Source: Hyaloperonospora brassicae
Taxonomy: Eukaryota; Oomycota; Peronosporomycetes; Peronosporales; Peronosporaceae
Direction of reading: 5' to 3'
NCBI GenBank assembly: GCA_947650285.1
Contig: CANTFL010001467.1
Location: forward strand, 186,001 to 250,000
Length of the DNA: 64,000 nt
Part shown: one piece after another, positions 48,199 to 59,565 of the stretch
Layout of the letters: every line of letters starts with the position of its first letter
Position numbering within the stretch: the first letter of the stretch is position 1
Made by a program: the position numbers and the translations under genes
Notes under the pieces: model-generated
The model's database searches: none
Seen by the model: the letters and a program-made list of their open reading frames with translations, nothing else
What the model was told of the DNA's origin: nothing

Positions 48199-49031
48199 TG
48201 CAGTCATTTAGCCTCAATGCACATACCCGACAATCCCCGAGTTAAGTCGGCGAAATAGACTTGGTACGTTAGAATCAACTAATACGTGGTTCGCCTCTTC
48301 ATGCTCAGTTGTATCTTTCGACTATTTGATTCCTCGCAACCGAATCCTCCAGAAGCCTGCCTGAGCTCAGCAGCTTCTAAGCCTCTCACTTCCTGTGACT
48401 TCACATTAACGGATGGAAGTCGACACCTTACGCGCTTTTACAGGTCACCGGGCGCAGTTTACGCCCGACTAGAAGATTTAAGGTGTCCTTGGCTGAGGCC
48501 CACCTGCTTGTCACTTAAACAAGTCTTTAGAAAAAAGTTTCCTTCTCCCGAGGCTCACCGGATCGTCATCGTTGAGACTCGAAACGGTTCCTGTTACTGA
48601 ATCTTTCACCGACTCGTCGTCGACGAGACTCTTTCTTTCGCCGGTAGCGAACGATACCCAGCCCGGGCCTTTCGAATTTCTTGGCGCTGCCAGTCGAGAC
48701 GTCTACAAGCTATGCCTCTCGAGATTTGACGGCAAGCATGATCTAACCCGCGCAGGGAACGTACGTGTACGCGTGTCTTGGACTTAGAAAATTCCGCACT
48801 GTATTGTTTTATATCTTTTCTATATCGCAAAGCCGATTTGAGATGGATCTCTAGTCCTTCTCCAAGTTCTTCATGCAACATCCTAATGAATGCTGATGCT
48901 AGATCTTTAATTACTCTGCGCTTTAGTGTGAGTGCGTCAACCTCAAATTCGTCGACCTCCGATTCGCCGACCTGTAGTCCGCTGGCCTCCTGTTTGCCGA
49001 CCTCCAGTTTACCAACCCCCCGACAATCCCA
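48199..49031 (-). repeat. Probable LTR of the outer element (left copy)
   Basis: Direct copy of 58,739-59,565, with only a few substitutions and small indels (for example ctttcaccgac versus ttttaccgac near 48,605/59,143). It contains the 15 bp tandem array at 48,936-49,010. Unusually for an LTR it has a long open reading on the minus strand (48,881-48,606), which is also present in the right copy. Confidence 0.7.
48936..49010. repeat. 15 bp tandem repeat, five units
   Basis: Units gtcaacctcaaattc, gtcgacctccgattc, gccgacctgtagtcc, gctggcctcctgttt and gccgacctccagttt follow each other without gaps. On the minus strand each unit reads as a five-residue repeat rich in glutamate and valine (KLEVG, EQEAS, ELQVG and so on). 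Confidence 0.8.
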
Positions 49032-49779
49032 CTTGGGTATATGTTTCGAAAGAATATTTTGCTACTGGACAATTGCTCCAGTAGCGATACGTACCCATCC
49101 GAGAGTGTTGCGAGTACTTGTAGTTAATTTGTCGGTTGTATTTGGATGCGTCGTTGGTTTCTGCAATAACTCATTATTAGCTGTTTTGAATTGGTAGTGA
49201 TTTCGAGGGACTCTAGAATCTTTGTCGTCCGAGCTCAACCCGTTTGTGGCGCATAATATCGTACAGAAATCGTCAGTAGAAAATGTCTCCCGAAGGTATC
49301 ACAGTCGTCAACCTTAAGCCTTTCCTTCTAAGCTACGTCATCTTGTCGAGCCGTTCTCAAACCTGATCCGGTCGTTTCCGAACAGATTCCTTGGATAGGA
49401 GTATGCGAGGTGACGGGACTTCGTCGCTTCTTGTCGCCTTTTGCATCGCCGCCCGTGTAGTATATAGATTTTACTCGACACTCCTGTCCGAAATGTCATC
49501 AGCGGAGTGGGATATGGTGTCTCTTGGCTATCATTTACATCCAGTATTTACCTCTTTTTCAGAGTGGTACGGAATTGTGCATCTTTTACATTTTGGACAC
49601 GGCCTTTTCTTGCAGTCAGCAGGGATGACTCCTGGTGGTTGTCTTGTCAACTCACTGATCCAAGAGGATCGCCATCATTTTGCGCGCTTTTATGCTCAAC
49701 CGTTTAATGCCAATTTAACGCCGCGGCGTGCGTGTGTAGATACCGTCGTCTTTGCTAAAGTAAAACTATATTCTAGAAC
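49032..49779 (-). other. Outer-element interior, left of the nested Copia
   Basis: The minus-strand reading contains PPGVIPADCKKRPCPKCKRC followed by TIPYHSEKEVNTGCK, a compact cysteine-histidine cluster that could bind zinc, inside an otherwise hydrophilic protein-like stretch (49,775-49,370). The 146-codon plus-strand frame here is its complement. If the outer element is on the minus strand, this lies at its 3-prime end, where a gag-type zinc finger is not expected. It is unassigned. Confidence 0.4.
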
Positions 49780-50273
49780 TCTCACTAAGGAGGAAAACTG
49801 GATACGGACTGGGATGAATCCTGAAAAGTGAGTTGTATTCAAATAATTATTTAATCGTAAAGTCATCACTATTAGAATCCGGTGATTCTCAACCCCTGAT
49901 TTCGTGCTCAATCTTCACCGCTTGCAGTTTTAACCTAATTCTGGGTAAAATTGCGTCTCATAATATACCTTTGATAAAAACTCTGCTTTGCCATAGGCAG
50001 AACGAAGACGATTGTGTGGTTGTGGGGGATGTAACTGCGCGTGGGGCGCAGTTCTAGTGAACCCCAAACACCAGGTCGTGGATGTCGGTCACAATTAACT
50101 TGCACGCGGCAGGACTCAAACCCGCACTCCACCCACGTGGAATCCCCCTTTCCATAAGACTGAGTCACTCTGTTGCTCTGCCGTTTCGCTAACACCCCAC
50201 AATACAGCCCTCTCAAAGAAAAATACAACTAGTGCTGATATGCAATATACATACTGCACATGTCGCCTCAACA
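49780..50273 (-). repeat. 3-prime LTR of the Copia element
   Basis: Direct copy of 54,298-54,789 at a constant offset of 4,517-4,518, with a handful of substitutions (for example ggatacggactgggatgaat versus ggatacggacgggaatgaaa). It contains Pol III-like boxes. Confidence 0.9.
50112..50192 (-). promoter_or_regulatory. tRNA-like A and B boxes inside the Copia LTR
   Basis: On the minus strand TTAGCGAAACGGC (50,192-50,180) resembles an A box. About 57 bases later GGTTTGAGTCC (50,122-50,112) matches the B-box consensus GGTTCGANTCC at all but one position. It sits in a perfect T-arm-like hairpin (GCGGG / CCTGC, with one G-T pair). No matching acceptor or anticodon stem could be drawn, so this is not a working tRNA gene. 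It may be a tRNA- or SINE-derived piece captured by the LTR. Confidence 0.45.
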
Positions 50274-52150
50274 TATGTCACTTACACTCTCCCTTGATGT
50301 GCATGCGATGTGTGCACCCGACATATCCATGCCCAGATCCGTAATGAACTTGATGTACGTGGCGCTTAGAAGTGCCTTGGTAAATTTATTTGCTACCATT
50401 GCTTTCATCGGCTTAAACTAGAGCGCGATCACAGCACTTAAAACCGTTTCGCGCAGAATTTGGAACTTGATGTCTACGTGTTTCGTGCGCGAGTGACATA
50501 AATGATTCTTTGTAAGCGCGATGCATCTTAATTGTCGTAGTGAAAAATCGTCGTCGTTATCTTAAAAAAGTAGTTCATGTCCTTCAGCAGGCCTTTAAGT
50601 CAAACTTCTTTTTTGATTCGCGCTGCAAAGACTCGTGTACCTTGCTTCCGTGCTTAAGGTCGCGACCATTGTCTGACGCTTCGAGTTTCACGATATTTAG
50701 CTCACGATCACAAAGCAAACGTATCCTGTTGTCGACCGCCGCGTGCCGAGGTCGCCGGCCCATTTTGCATCCGCGAGTTAAATCAGCTCTCCCATGTTGA
50801 CGTCGCTTGAACAAGTTACTTCATTTTTGATTCGTCTTATAATAATTGAGAATGCGCTTCGCAGTTCTCCATATCTACTTGCCGTAGCGCTCGCAAAAAT
50901 TCACAACTTCGCCAACCTCATGTTCGATGTCAGGTTGCGTACATGTAGATATGTACACTAAAAGCGCTCACCAGCTCGCAGTATTAATACTTGGAGACAA
51001 ACGCTTCCTCTTGACGAATCTCGACCAGCTTCGAGCTGCTGTCTGCCGGAGTGTGCACGTCTACGAATTTTTTAATTATAAAATCCTCAAAAATCTCTTG
51101 ATGTACGCCTTATGATTCATCTTGATCGTTCGATCCTCGCACTTGCGATGTAATTCGATCCCGAGGCAGTACTTGAGATCATCAAGATCTTTAATACTAT
51201 ATTCTACCTCAAATAATTTTAGGTACTTGCAATCTACCCATTCTTCTTGCAGGAATTATCAAGTCGTCCACGAAGATCACGGTGATGCTGAGCTCCTCTC
51301 TTGCCACTCGAATCAAATTCCAAGTGCTGGATGCTCATCCAAGTTCTGGTTTAACATTTTCTTCACTACCGGGCCGCTTGCTTCCTTCCGTATAGAGCCT
51401 TCTGCAGTAAACACTTCTCTGTCGGACTTCTTTCGTCTTCATACCGCTAGGATGTTCCATGCATATCTACTCTTTCATTTTACCGTAGAGGAACGCTGTA
51501 TCAACATCAACTTTCTCTGCCCTTAGGTATTCAGCAGCAGCGACCGCCAACCATGTGTTGATTAATTCCTTGTGCGCTCCACTGTTGCAAATCTCCCATT
51601 GTAGTCGATTTCACGACTCTGCGTGAACCTATTAGCAACAAAGCGCGCGTTGACCTTGATAGTCCCACCACTTGTACCGCGCTTATTCTTTAAGATCAAC
51701 TTGCAGCCGACAGCATTCTTGCTCGGTGTCATGTCCACTACCTTCCATGTACTGTATTCTTCAATTTATTCGACGTCGCTCTACATTTCCTCTATCCACT
51801 GTTTATAGTATTTGCCACTTATCACTTCTTAGTAAACGGACGCTTGTTTCTCATCTTCTGTAGCCGAAAATGTAGTGGAAAGCGTTGCCGTCATCTTCAC
51901 AGTCGTTTAGATTAAAATATTCGCAGCGATGGTTTATAAGTCTTGTTCGTAGCGTAATACGCTGCGCTCCTTCCGAACCGGTCGCACCATCCACTATTGT
52001 CCTCCGTTTCTCCTGGGTGTGCTGAATTCGCGCGTCGGACTAGTGTCGCTCAGTCGGTCACTTGGATCGTAATGAGAGCTGGTATGCGCTCGTAGTGGCC
52101 GATTTTGTAGCGCTTCTTCGTTCACTGGTGCTTCCATGACTTCGTCATCG
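50274..52150 (-). pseudogene. Copia reverse transcriptase and RNase H (broken)
   Basis: From high to low coordinates, the fingers block KVVDMTPSKNAVGCKLILKN is followed by KVNARFVANRFTQ and IDYNGRF (about 51,780-51,590). The catalytic block SITVIFVDDLIIPARR has VDD at 51,263-51,271. In the RNase H tail, SRTKHVDIKFQILRETVLSA and AMVANKFTKALL (about 50,490-50,360) match the conserved H-VDIK-H and VAD-TKAL positions. The frames alternate, with stops between them. The middle of RNase H (50,814-50,584) is barely recognisable. Confidence 0.85.
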
Positions 52151-52345
52151 GGTAGCGGCTCCTATACGCTTTACTCATTTACAATGACATCGAAGACCTG
52201 TGTGTATCTGTTTTACAAAATTTTATTGACAGAATTCTCAGCAAAATGACGCTTCTTAAAAACACAATTGAGCCGTTGTCCACGTTAAGAAGCCGGTACG
52301 GCTTCGTTCCTTTGCATAGCCGAGAAATAAAAATATCCCTCTTGA

Positions 52346-53200
52346 TTAATCTAGATTGCTCATCTTCTCCTTCGCTACTTGCGCATAGCATAGCACACAA
52401 AAACAGCGCATGTGATCAATGCACGGAACTTTCTTGAACAACATCTCGTACGGGCTTCCGTTATTATTCGACGCCTTCGACAGAATAGTTAGGATGTCTA
52501 CCGTTGTGTTCTGGGCTTCACACCAGTAAGACTTGTAGAGGCTGATAATTTTAAGCCTGCACCGCGCCATATACACCAGCGTTTGGATAATACGCTTCGC
52601 CATCCCGTTCTTTTCAGAGTCGTATGGTACCGTGAACTCTTTGTTGACGAACTTTTCCATGTGACAATTACTCATCGCCGCGTTCCTGTCCTCACCGCCG
52701 TTGTCACTCGCCAACACATTTATCAATGATCCAGACGCGATCTTGATCTATTGGTAGAACTGCTTGAACGCTTTCGCAACGTCGCTCTTCTTTCGCAACG
52801 GATGAACCGTCACGTACCGGCCCCTCATCATGATAGAAGTAACGATGTATATTAGGCAGAAGTTAGACGCTGGTGTGATAGGACCGAGAACATCGGAGAA
52901 CACCACCACGTCTGAGCGCGGACTCTCCCAGTTTTCATTTTCTTCTTCGCTAGTCTTGGATGACTTGCGCACTTGATTTGACGTTGTGTATATGTCACAC
53001 GCAACATTTGAATTCGTCTCCTTGCCCTTATTCAATCCTTCCATGATCGTGGCATTCAAATTCCTATACGACGCGTGGCCCATTTTTGCATGCCATAGCT
53101 TAGTCTCGTCTTCGGCTACGTAAAACTCCGTACCATGATCAACGTTTAAGGTACAATAGGAAGTCCTGCTTCCTTCCTGTTGCGATAGGTGTGCCGCCAC
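52346..53200 (-). pseudogene. Copia integrase (catalytic residue replaced)
   Basis: The frame 53,200-52,748 has the GAG-pre-integrase segment (LWHAKMGHASYRNLN, with a zinc-binding HX..H and a damaged CxxC, CDIYTTS). VVVFSDVLGPITPASN holds the first catalytic aspartate. After a frame change, 52,726-52,346 gives VLASDNGGE with the second aspartate and VPYDSEKNGMAKRIIQTL, where the family normally has N-G-x-A-E-R. The third catalytic residue, glutamate, is lysine here. The rest of the core (MARCRLKIISLYKSYWCEA) is intact. Confidence 0.9.
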
Positions 53201-53239
53201 GCTTCACCACGCACTCGTTGCGCGTAATCCCCACTTTCA

Positions 53240-53530
53240 TGCCGCGCGCTTCCGCAGTCGATAGCGAAGACGGGTTATTGGACAAATGTTGAAGGTGAAG
53301 TGTATCATCCAGACGAGCGTCGATCCACGAACGACCTGTCTAAACGCGCGACTACACTTTCCCATGTCCGATGATGTTAAGCTTGAAGTCGTTCTTCGCG
53401 ATCGATAAGCTTCGTGTATTATGTACTTCTTTGTAATCTTCGAACGCATCTGGATACTAGCACATGTGGGTTAACGCGTCACTGTCGATTACCCTACTTT
53501 CGCTCGCGAATGCCACGCAAGCGTTGAATG
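53240..53530 (-). pseudogene. Copia protease (active site altered)
   Basis: The minus-strand reading VIDSDALTHMC (about 53,500-53,465) stands where Copia proteases have D-S-G-A-T-x-H-M. The glycine is aspartate, and a stop follows the cysteine. NTRSLSIAKNDFKLNIIGHG follows, a recognisable middle segment of the fold. The enzyme would be inactive. Confidence 0.75.
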
Positions 53531-53540
53531 CTACTTTTGA

Positions 53541-53997
53541 CTAGTCATGCTGTTTCCCCTTTAAGCATTGACCGAAGCGACAGTCTCTGGCGTAGTGTCC
53601 GACCTTTCCACAGTTGTAGCAGGTTCCCGATGTTCCCTTCGCGCGCCGTCCTTGCTGCTTCTTCAGGTGATGCTCACCCTTCCGCTTGCCTCGGTAGAGA
53701 GCCGTCACTTTTTCTACCCGTGCAGTCTCCCTCTGGAGTACGTTTTCGGTGATAAGCTTTCTCACGAGGTCACTCAAGTTAAAGTTTGTGACGGACATGC
53801 TGGATAACTAAACCAAGCTCTCGACTAAACGGTAAACTTTGCAGCAGTACCGCGCACGAGTCCTTTTCACTTGGACCGCAATTAACGCGCTTCAACTTCA
53901 TCGCAAAACCTATTAGAGCCATGACATTACCGCTCATGCTTAATGATTTATACTTGAACGAGGCGATCTTCTTCTTCAGCGAAAGTCGATTCGCCAT
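53541..53997 (-). pseudogene. Copia gag (UBN2 type) with zinc knuckle
   Basis: The frame 53,997-53,779 has RLSLKKKIASFKYKSLSMSG and LLQSLPFSRELG, typical of UBN2-type gag of Copia elements. The overlapping frame 53,798-53,541 carries a basic linker and CYNCGKVGHYARDC, a perfect CX2CX4HX4C knuckle at 53,580-53,621. A frameshift near 53,790 separates the halves. The region up to the 5-prime LTR (54,000-54,297) includes an eroded gag N-terminus. Confidence 0.85.
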
Positions 53998-54297
53998 GTC
54001 TTAACTGTGCTAACATTGCGTTAACCGTCCCCACGCGTCTCTTGCAGGTGCCGGGTTGATATTATGCATCAAATTCATGTCGCTTAGGCTAATCATGATC
54101 GCAGCATGGGATAGCTGTTCCTTTGTCTCACTTTTTGTCTTACCGCTTGCAATCGCGGCACCAAACCATTTGATAAATAAAAAATATTTGTCTTGTAGCT
54201 ACACAACCCATAGATTGAGCCTATGAAAGGCTCGACCTTAAATTCGGAGTCGTTTATTAAGCTTATGACCTGTTTAAGTTTACTTAGGTTAGGGATC

Positions 54298-54789
54298 TGT
54301 CACTAAGAAGAAAACTGGATACGGACGGGAATGAAACCTGAAAAGTGAGTTGTATTCAAATAATTATTTAATCGTAAAGTCATCACTATTAGAAGCCGGT
54401 GATTCTCAACCCCTGATTTCGTGCTCAATCTTCACCGCTTGCAGTTTTAACCTAAGTCTGGGTAAAATTGCGTCTCATAATATACCTTTGATAAAAACTC
54501 TGCTTTGCCATAGGCAGAACGAAGACGATTGTGTGGTTGTGGGGGATGTAACTGCGCGTGGGGCGCAGTTCTAGTGAACCCCAAACACCAGGTCGTGGAT
54601 GTCGGTCACAATTAACTTGCACGCGGCAGGACTCAAACCCGCACTCACCCACGTGGAATCCCCCTTTCCATAAGACTGAGTCACTCTGTTGCTCTGCCGT
54701 TTCGCTAACACCCCACAATACAACCCTCTTAAAGAAAAATACAACTAGTGCTGATATGCAATATACATCCTGCACATGTCGACACAACA
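54298..54789 (-). repeat. 5-prime LTR of the Copia element
   Basis: Direct copy of 49,780-50,273. It starts TG at 54,298 and ends CA at 54,789. The left copy has TC instead of TG at its first two bases. Confidence 0.9.
54629..54708 (-). promoter_or_regulatory. tRNA-like A and B boxes, second LTR copy
   Basis: Same motifs as at 50,112-50,192: an A-box-like segment at 54,708-54,696 and a B box at 54,639-54,629. Both boxes and the T-arm-like hairpin are unchanged between the two LTRs. One base is missing just beside the hairpin. Confidence 0.45.
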
Positions 54790-57700
54790 TCACACGTTGA
54801 CAGTTCGCACTACTTGAATTACTAAATTATCCTAAACGCTCATAATTACCTGCGAAGGATTGTCTTAGGATGTGGATAGGCGTGATATTTGACTGCATGG
54901 TTGTCAAGATAATCATTTGGCTCATATCTATTGTTCTCTTCTAATACTATTGTTGTTTCCGACGCTCTCTTAGAGTCAGTATTTTTAGGGTCGCAATACA
55001 TTGCAGTTATTACCTCAACATGACCTCCATCACGCGGCAAATTTTTATGACAATCCCACAAGATGATTAGAAGATGAACTGACCACACTGTGACATAAGA
55101 CGAGATGTTCATCAACCTAGCATTTGTTGCTTTGCATTACTCGTTGACGATATTCGTTATTTACAATGTCGGAAGTCGTAGAGCCCAAAATGTATGTGTC
55201 AATATGCTTGGATGGTTGAAGATAAAGCTTGATCTCACTAAAGTGTGCCTTTAAATCTACAATGTATCACTCAATTTACCCACTTAATATAATTTGGCGC
55301 CAAGATGTACCAAAATCAATTCACAATTTACGCAAAAAAAATGATTTCGTCAGGTTATTTGACATTTTCGTTGAATAGGTCTAAAATGATGCCATTTGAG
55401 ATCAGAAGGTAGGTGTTGACGTAAAATTGGTGTCTGCATGATGTGGCATGATCCACACATCAAACTCGTAAACTGTTTCCCGCTCTATCTCATCTTGAAC
55501 AATATCCTCGCGGTAATGGTGACTTTCGTTTGTCTAATGCCCTGAACTACTTCTCGTTTGTCATCGTTCCTCGTCCTTTAATGCCGAAGCCTCTTGACAA
55601 AAGCCTCGAAGATTTCTGATACATTAGCTTCAGTGTCCAGCCAATCCATAGGTCGTTGCATCTTTCACTGCTAATGTAACGATAACGATAATTTTACTTA
55701 TTGTCTAAACTTCCTGTATGATCATGATCATATTTTATGCATACTTAGATCTGTATCCTTTTGACGCTACATCGCTTTTCTTGGTAATTAAGGAGTGTCC
55801 ATATGACTAGTTGGCTGTATGTTGTCGTCATCCCACTCAGCTTGCTTTTGATCGTCATAATTGCATCTAAAAATTTCTTCTCCTCCGTGTTTACACTCGT
55901 CAAGCCGTTCTGTTTAACACTTACGAAAGCGTCCACATAGTCTCACCTCTACTGCTTATTTAACTGGTAGTGTCACTGTGGTGATGATATACCTATTCTG
56001 GGTACGCAAGACTGTATTATGGATGGCTTCCACAGGAAAATGTCTTGGAGATACACCGATACCGCAGATATGTCGATCGATAATCTTTCGAATCAAGCGA
56101 GATTCCACCAGCGCGTATACAATTCACACCGGTCATGTCCATGTAACGGCTTGCATGATTTGCAGCAGTGCCTGCAAAAAAAGTTTTGTGTCCGGCCAGC
56201 TCGCACACATCTCATTTTATGTACGCTTTCCTTTCTCTTGGTATTTTGTGAACTTTACTTTGCTCCGAATGGTCATGTCGATTCTCAAGGTGTAAGTTGG
56301 TTTGCGCTAGCTCTGCTCGCTTCTAGTATTCTCTCCTGTTTCCTTTTCTGTTACCATGTAAACAAATTCTGAACCTATGCTATAGTTGATTTTGTCATCG
56401 CACGGGCATTTGTCTTTTGGTAGGTCATACAGATTGGCATTTTGTTTTGCTCAAAGTACGTCGATAGCAGCCCAAAATTCATTTGTAGTTGCAGCATATT
56501 AAGTAATGTGTCGACCATTTCCAGTATAGGAGTGCACGTCTCATTTATTATGACAATATTGTCGATCTAAACGATCAATCCTACGCTCCTTTTGACAATG
56601 TCATTTCTTGTGGTTTATCCCTACCTCTTTTTACCGTGTCGGATATCTAGTGGATGCCTGTCATCATAACAGTCATCATTTTGACAAATTTTTTGAAACC
56701 TACGTTGATAAGGCTCCTTCAACCAATAGTACTTCACTCGATTGCGTGTGTTTTTACGCTTTCATCCACGACTCAATGACTGCTAACCCTCTGAGCTCAC
56801 TGAATTTGTCGAGTCAAAGTAATTATATCGAATCCATCCAATTATCATTTTCACAATGAAGCAAAAAGTGTTCGACATGCTCGTTAGCGTCTGCTCTCCC
56901 CTCCACGTATTGTAAATTCGCCGATCGCGCACATTCGTAAAATGGAAGGTCGAAGAAGAATCTTTACTATGATTTAGTTTTTAGTGGTATACATTTTTCA
57001 TAATATTTTACACCAGGTGAAACTATTACTCTTCCATTAATATAGTACAATACTTTTTTTCAATGAACTTAATGGCGGCAATAGATTTTATGAGTTGTGT
57101 TTTAGCTTTTAAAAATGATTTATTGTGGTACGACTGTTTACTAATTATCTTTCAGCGGAAATTGGAATAATATTAAATATTAATTTAAATTAATTTATTT
57201 AATTTGGAGGGTAACTTTAAACACATCATCCTCTTTGTGACTCCTAGCAGAATGATAACGTGACCTCGCCGACTGATCTTAATGTAAACAGTTGTATTCC
57301 ACAAATGTCTTGCGAATTATTTCTCACTCTCGCTGCGTCTTCATTGTCGAGTGTCGGTATCAATTCTATGAATGCCTTACGCAGACTCAATCAGAGTTGT
57401 TTATATCAGTCGTTTTAGGGTTTTTACAATCCTTCACATTTTAAGTGAACTTCTTAATCCACTAGAAATCTTCGTCAGACCGGAATTTTCTTCACATAGA
57501 TATTGCGATCTTGTTCAGTGGAGCATGCAAGTTAATTTGAAGTACTTGTCCTCGATCACTCACCAATTCATCAAGGCTCAATAGGCGATATGCAATTGTT
57601 CTCAAAGTTGCTTGCTCCACGTTGTCTGAGACAGTCGTCGTTGTCGTCATAGTCCGCAGCCGCGTCATCATCATCATCGGTCGAGATTTATCGATCTCTA

Positions 57701-58738
57701 GTTGGTGGTGGTTTCTCCATAATCTCTATTTGCATTTTCTCGACACACTGTGAACTCTCAAGTCGCAAGAACATCTCTTCTTTTCATTCATCTTGCGTTG
57801 TCTTGCTTAGGTTTGATGAATTGTATCCCTCGATCGCCTTCCGCTTTTACTTACCTGTGCTGGCATCTCCTCTTATCATTCCATCACATACTCATCTCCG
57901 CACAGATATTGCATCGTCAAGTTAACGCATGGGATTGCATCAAAATCAAACGAGTCGTTTATATATGCTTTCCTTTCCCTCAAATCTTTGTCGAGCATTC
58001 GCTGAATTGAGATTGCTTCTACCCATTTGAGATACTGCGACGCCTTACACTTGTATTCCATTGTTAAATATGTATACAATGTACGCCAAGAGTGCCCCAA
58101 TGCTCAAAACTGTGCATGTCATGTTGAACGCGATGCTGAGACCCGCCTCTTTCGCTTGGTTTGAGCATTTGATGTCGATCTGTTTGATCCACTTCATTAT
58201 CTTCATCGTTTCAGCAATCCGATAAAGAATTCAATATGCCTGTGGCGTAATGATATTTTTCGGGGTTCATAAGCTATCCAATTGTAGCTCTTCTACACCC
58301 ACCATCAGTTCTTCGTTGTCAAAGTATTCCTTGCTCACCTTGCACAAAGTTCCTCACATCTTGTGCTTGCAAATACTCCATTGTTTGTACGTGACTCACA
58401 TTCACCGCGTGCAGCACGCTATCTTCTTCATAACCCTCGAGTTCTTATCCACAATATAATCGATTCTTTCATGGCATTCTTCCACTCCATGGCCATCCTA
58501 TCTAAACTCGTCTACCCCAGGTCCTCGCCTCACTATCACCTTCACCTTGGTGTCGTTTATTATCGCCTGGTTCGACCCATCGCGCGACGATATTCCAGCA
58601 GTCTCTGAAAGACCGTCGCTAACGCGATTTTATAAAAACCCATACAGTTCGTGACTGTTGCTTTGTACATTCTAAACAATCGTATATCTCGAAATCCCGG
58701 GTGGCGGCACGAGTTGTGGTGTAGTAGATACTTAAACA
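54790..58738 (-). other. Outer-element interior, right of the nested Copia
   Basis: Minus-strand frames with protein-like composition occur at 58,757-58,560, 58,100-57,876 (KCKASQYLKWVEAISIQRML), 57,677-57,492, 56,208-56,017, 55,936-55,745 and 55,115-54,846. None shows a secure retroelement motif. A GAT/CAT trinucleotide run lies at 57,662-57,680. The stretch at 56,980-57,220 is very AT-rich. Probably decayed gag-pol, with class undetermined. Confidence 0.4.
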
Positions 58739-59565
58739 TGTAGTCATATAGCCTCAATGCACATACCCAACAATCGCTGAGTTAAGTCGGCGAAATGACT
58801 TGGTACGTTAGAATCAACTAATACGTGGTTCGCCTCTTTATGCTCAGTTGTATCTTTCGACTATTTGATTCCTCGCAACCGAATCCTCCAGAAGCCTGCC
58901 TGAGCTCAGCAGCTTCTAAGCCTCTCACTACCTGTGACTTCACATTAACGGATGGAAGTCGACACCTTACGCGCTTTTACAGGTCACCGGGCGCAGTTTA
59001 CGCCCGACTAGAAGATTTAAGGTGTCCTTGGCTGAGGCCCACCTGCTTGTCACTTAAACAAGTCTTTAGAAAAAAGTTTCCTTCTCCCGAGGCTCACCGG
59101 ATCGTCATCGTTGAGACTCGAAACGGTTCCTGTTACTGAATTTTACCGACTCGTCGTCGACGAGACTCTTTCTTTCGCCGGTAGCGAACGATACCCAGCC
59201 CGGGCCTTTCGAATTTCTTGGCGCTGCCAGCCGAGACGTCTACAAGCTATGCCTCTCGAGATTTGACGGCAAGCATGATCTAACCCGCGCAGGGAACGTA
59301 CGTGTACGCGTGTCTTGGACTTAGAAAATTCCGCACTGTATTGTTTTATATCTTTTCTATATCGCAAAGCCGATTTGAATGGATCTTAGTCCTTCTCCAA
59401 GTTCTTCATGAAACATCCTAATGAATGCTGATGCTAGATCTTTAATTACTCTGCGCTTTAGTGTGAGTGCGTCAACCTCAAATTCTTCGACCTCTGATTC
59501 GCCTACCTGTAGTTCGCTGGCCTCCTGTTCGCCGACCTCCAGTTTACCACCCCCCGACAATCTCA
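58739..59565 (-). repeat. Probable LTR of the outer element (right copy)
   Basis: Direct copy of 48,199-49,031, six bases shorter. It carries the same minus-strand open reading, here 59,367-59,143 and 59,566-59,357. Confidence 0.7.
59471..59545. repeat. 15 bp tandem repeat, five units (second copy)
   Basis: The same five units as at 48,936-49,010, with a few substitutions. Unit number is unchanged between copies. Confidence 0.8.

Larger units (their letters stand above)
49780..54789 (-). mobile_element. Ty1/Copia retrotransposon, degenerate, nested
   Basis: A 5.0 kb element with two ~493 bp LTRs and, in order on the minus strand, gag, zinc knuckle, protease, integrase, reverse transcriptase and RNase H. 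Integrase ahead of reverse transcriptase defines Ty1/Copia. LTRs start TGTTG on the minus strand. A purine-rich run (AAGGGAGAG) lies just inside the 3-prime LTR. Several frames are broken and catalytic residues of protease and integrase are replaced, so it is inactive. No target duplication was found (agaac before 49,780 versus tcaca after 54,789). Confidence 0.9.
48199..59565 (-). mobile_element. Outer LTR-type element containing a nested Copia element
   Basis: Two direct repeats of about 830 bp, each starting TG and ending CA on the plus strand, bracket 9.7 kb. Subtracting the Copia element inside leaves about 4.7 kb of internal sequence, a normal length for an LTR retrotransposon. Its coding potential is badly eroded. 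Minus-strand frames dominate, but no reverse transcriptase or integrase block could be recognised. No target duplication matches (aagcc before 48,199 versus cttct after 59,565). An outer retrotransposon is likely, but a segmental duplication is not excluded. Confidence 0.55.

Noticed and set aside
49391..49831. The 146-codon plus-strand frame as a gene.
   Set aside because: It runs into the Copia LTR and is complementary to the minus-strand Cys/His-containing reading, which has the more protein-like composition.
50085..50200. A complete tRNA gene on the minus strand.
   Set aside because: Only A- and B-box-like motifs and a T-arm can be drawn. No acceptor or anticodon stem pairs, and the segment is inside an LTR. 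It is kept only as a tRNA-like signal.
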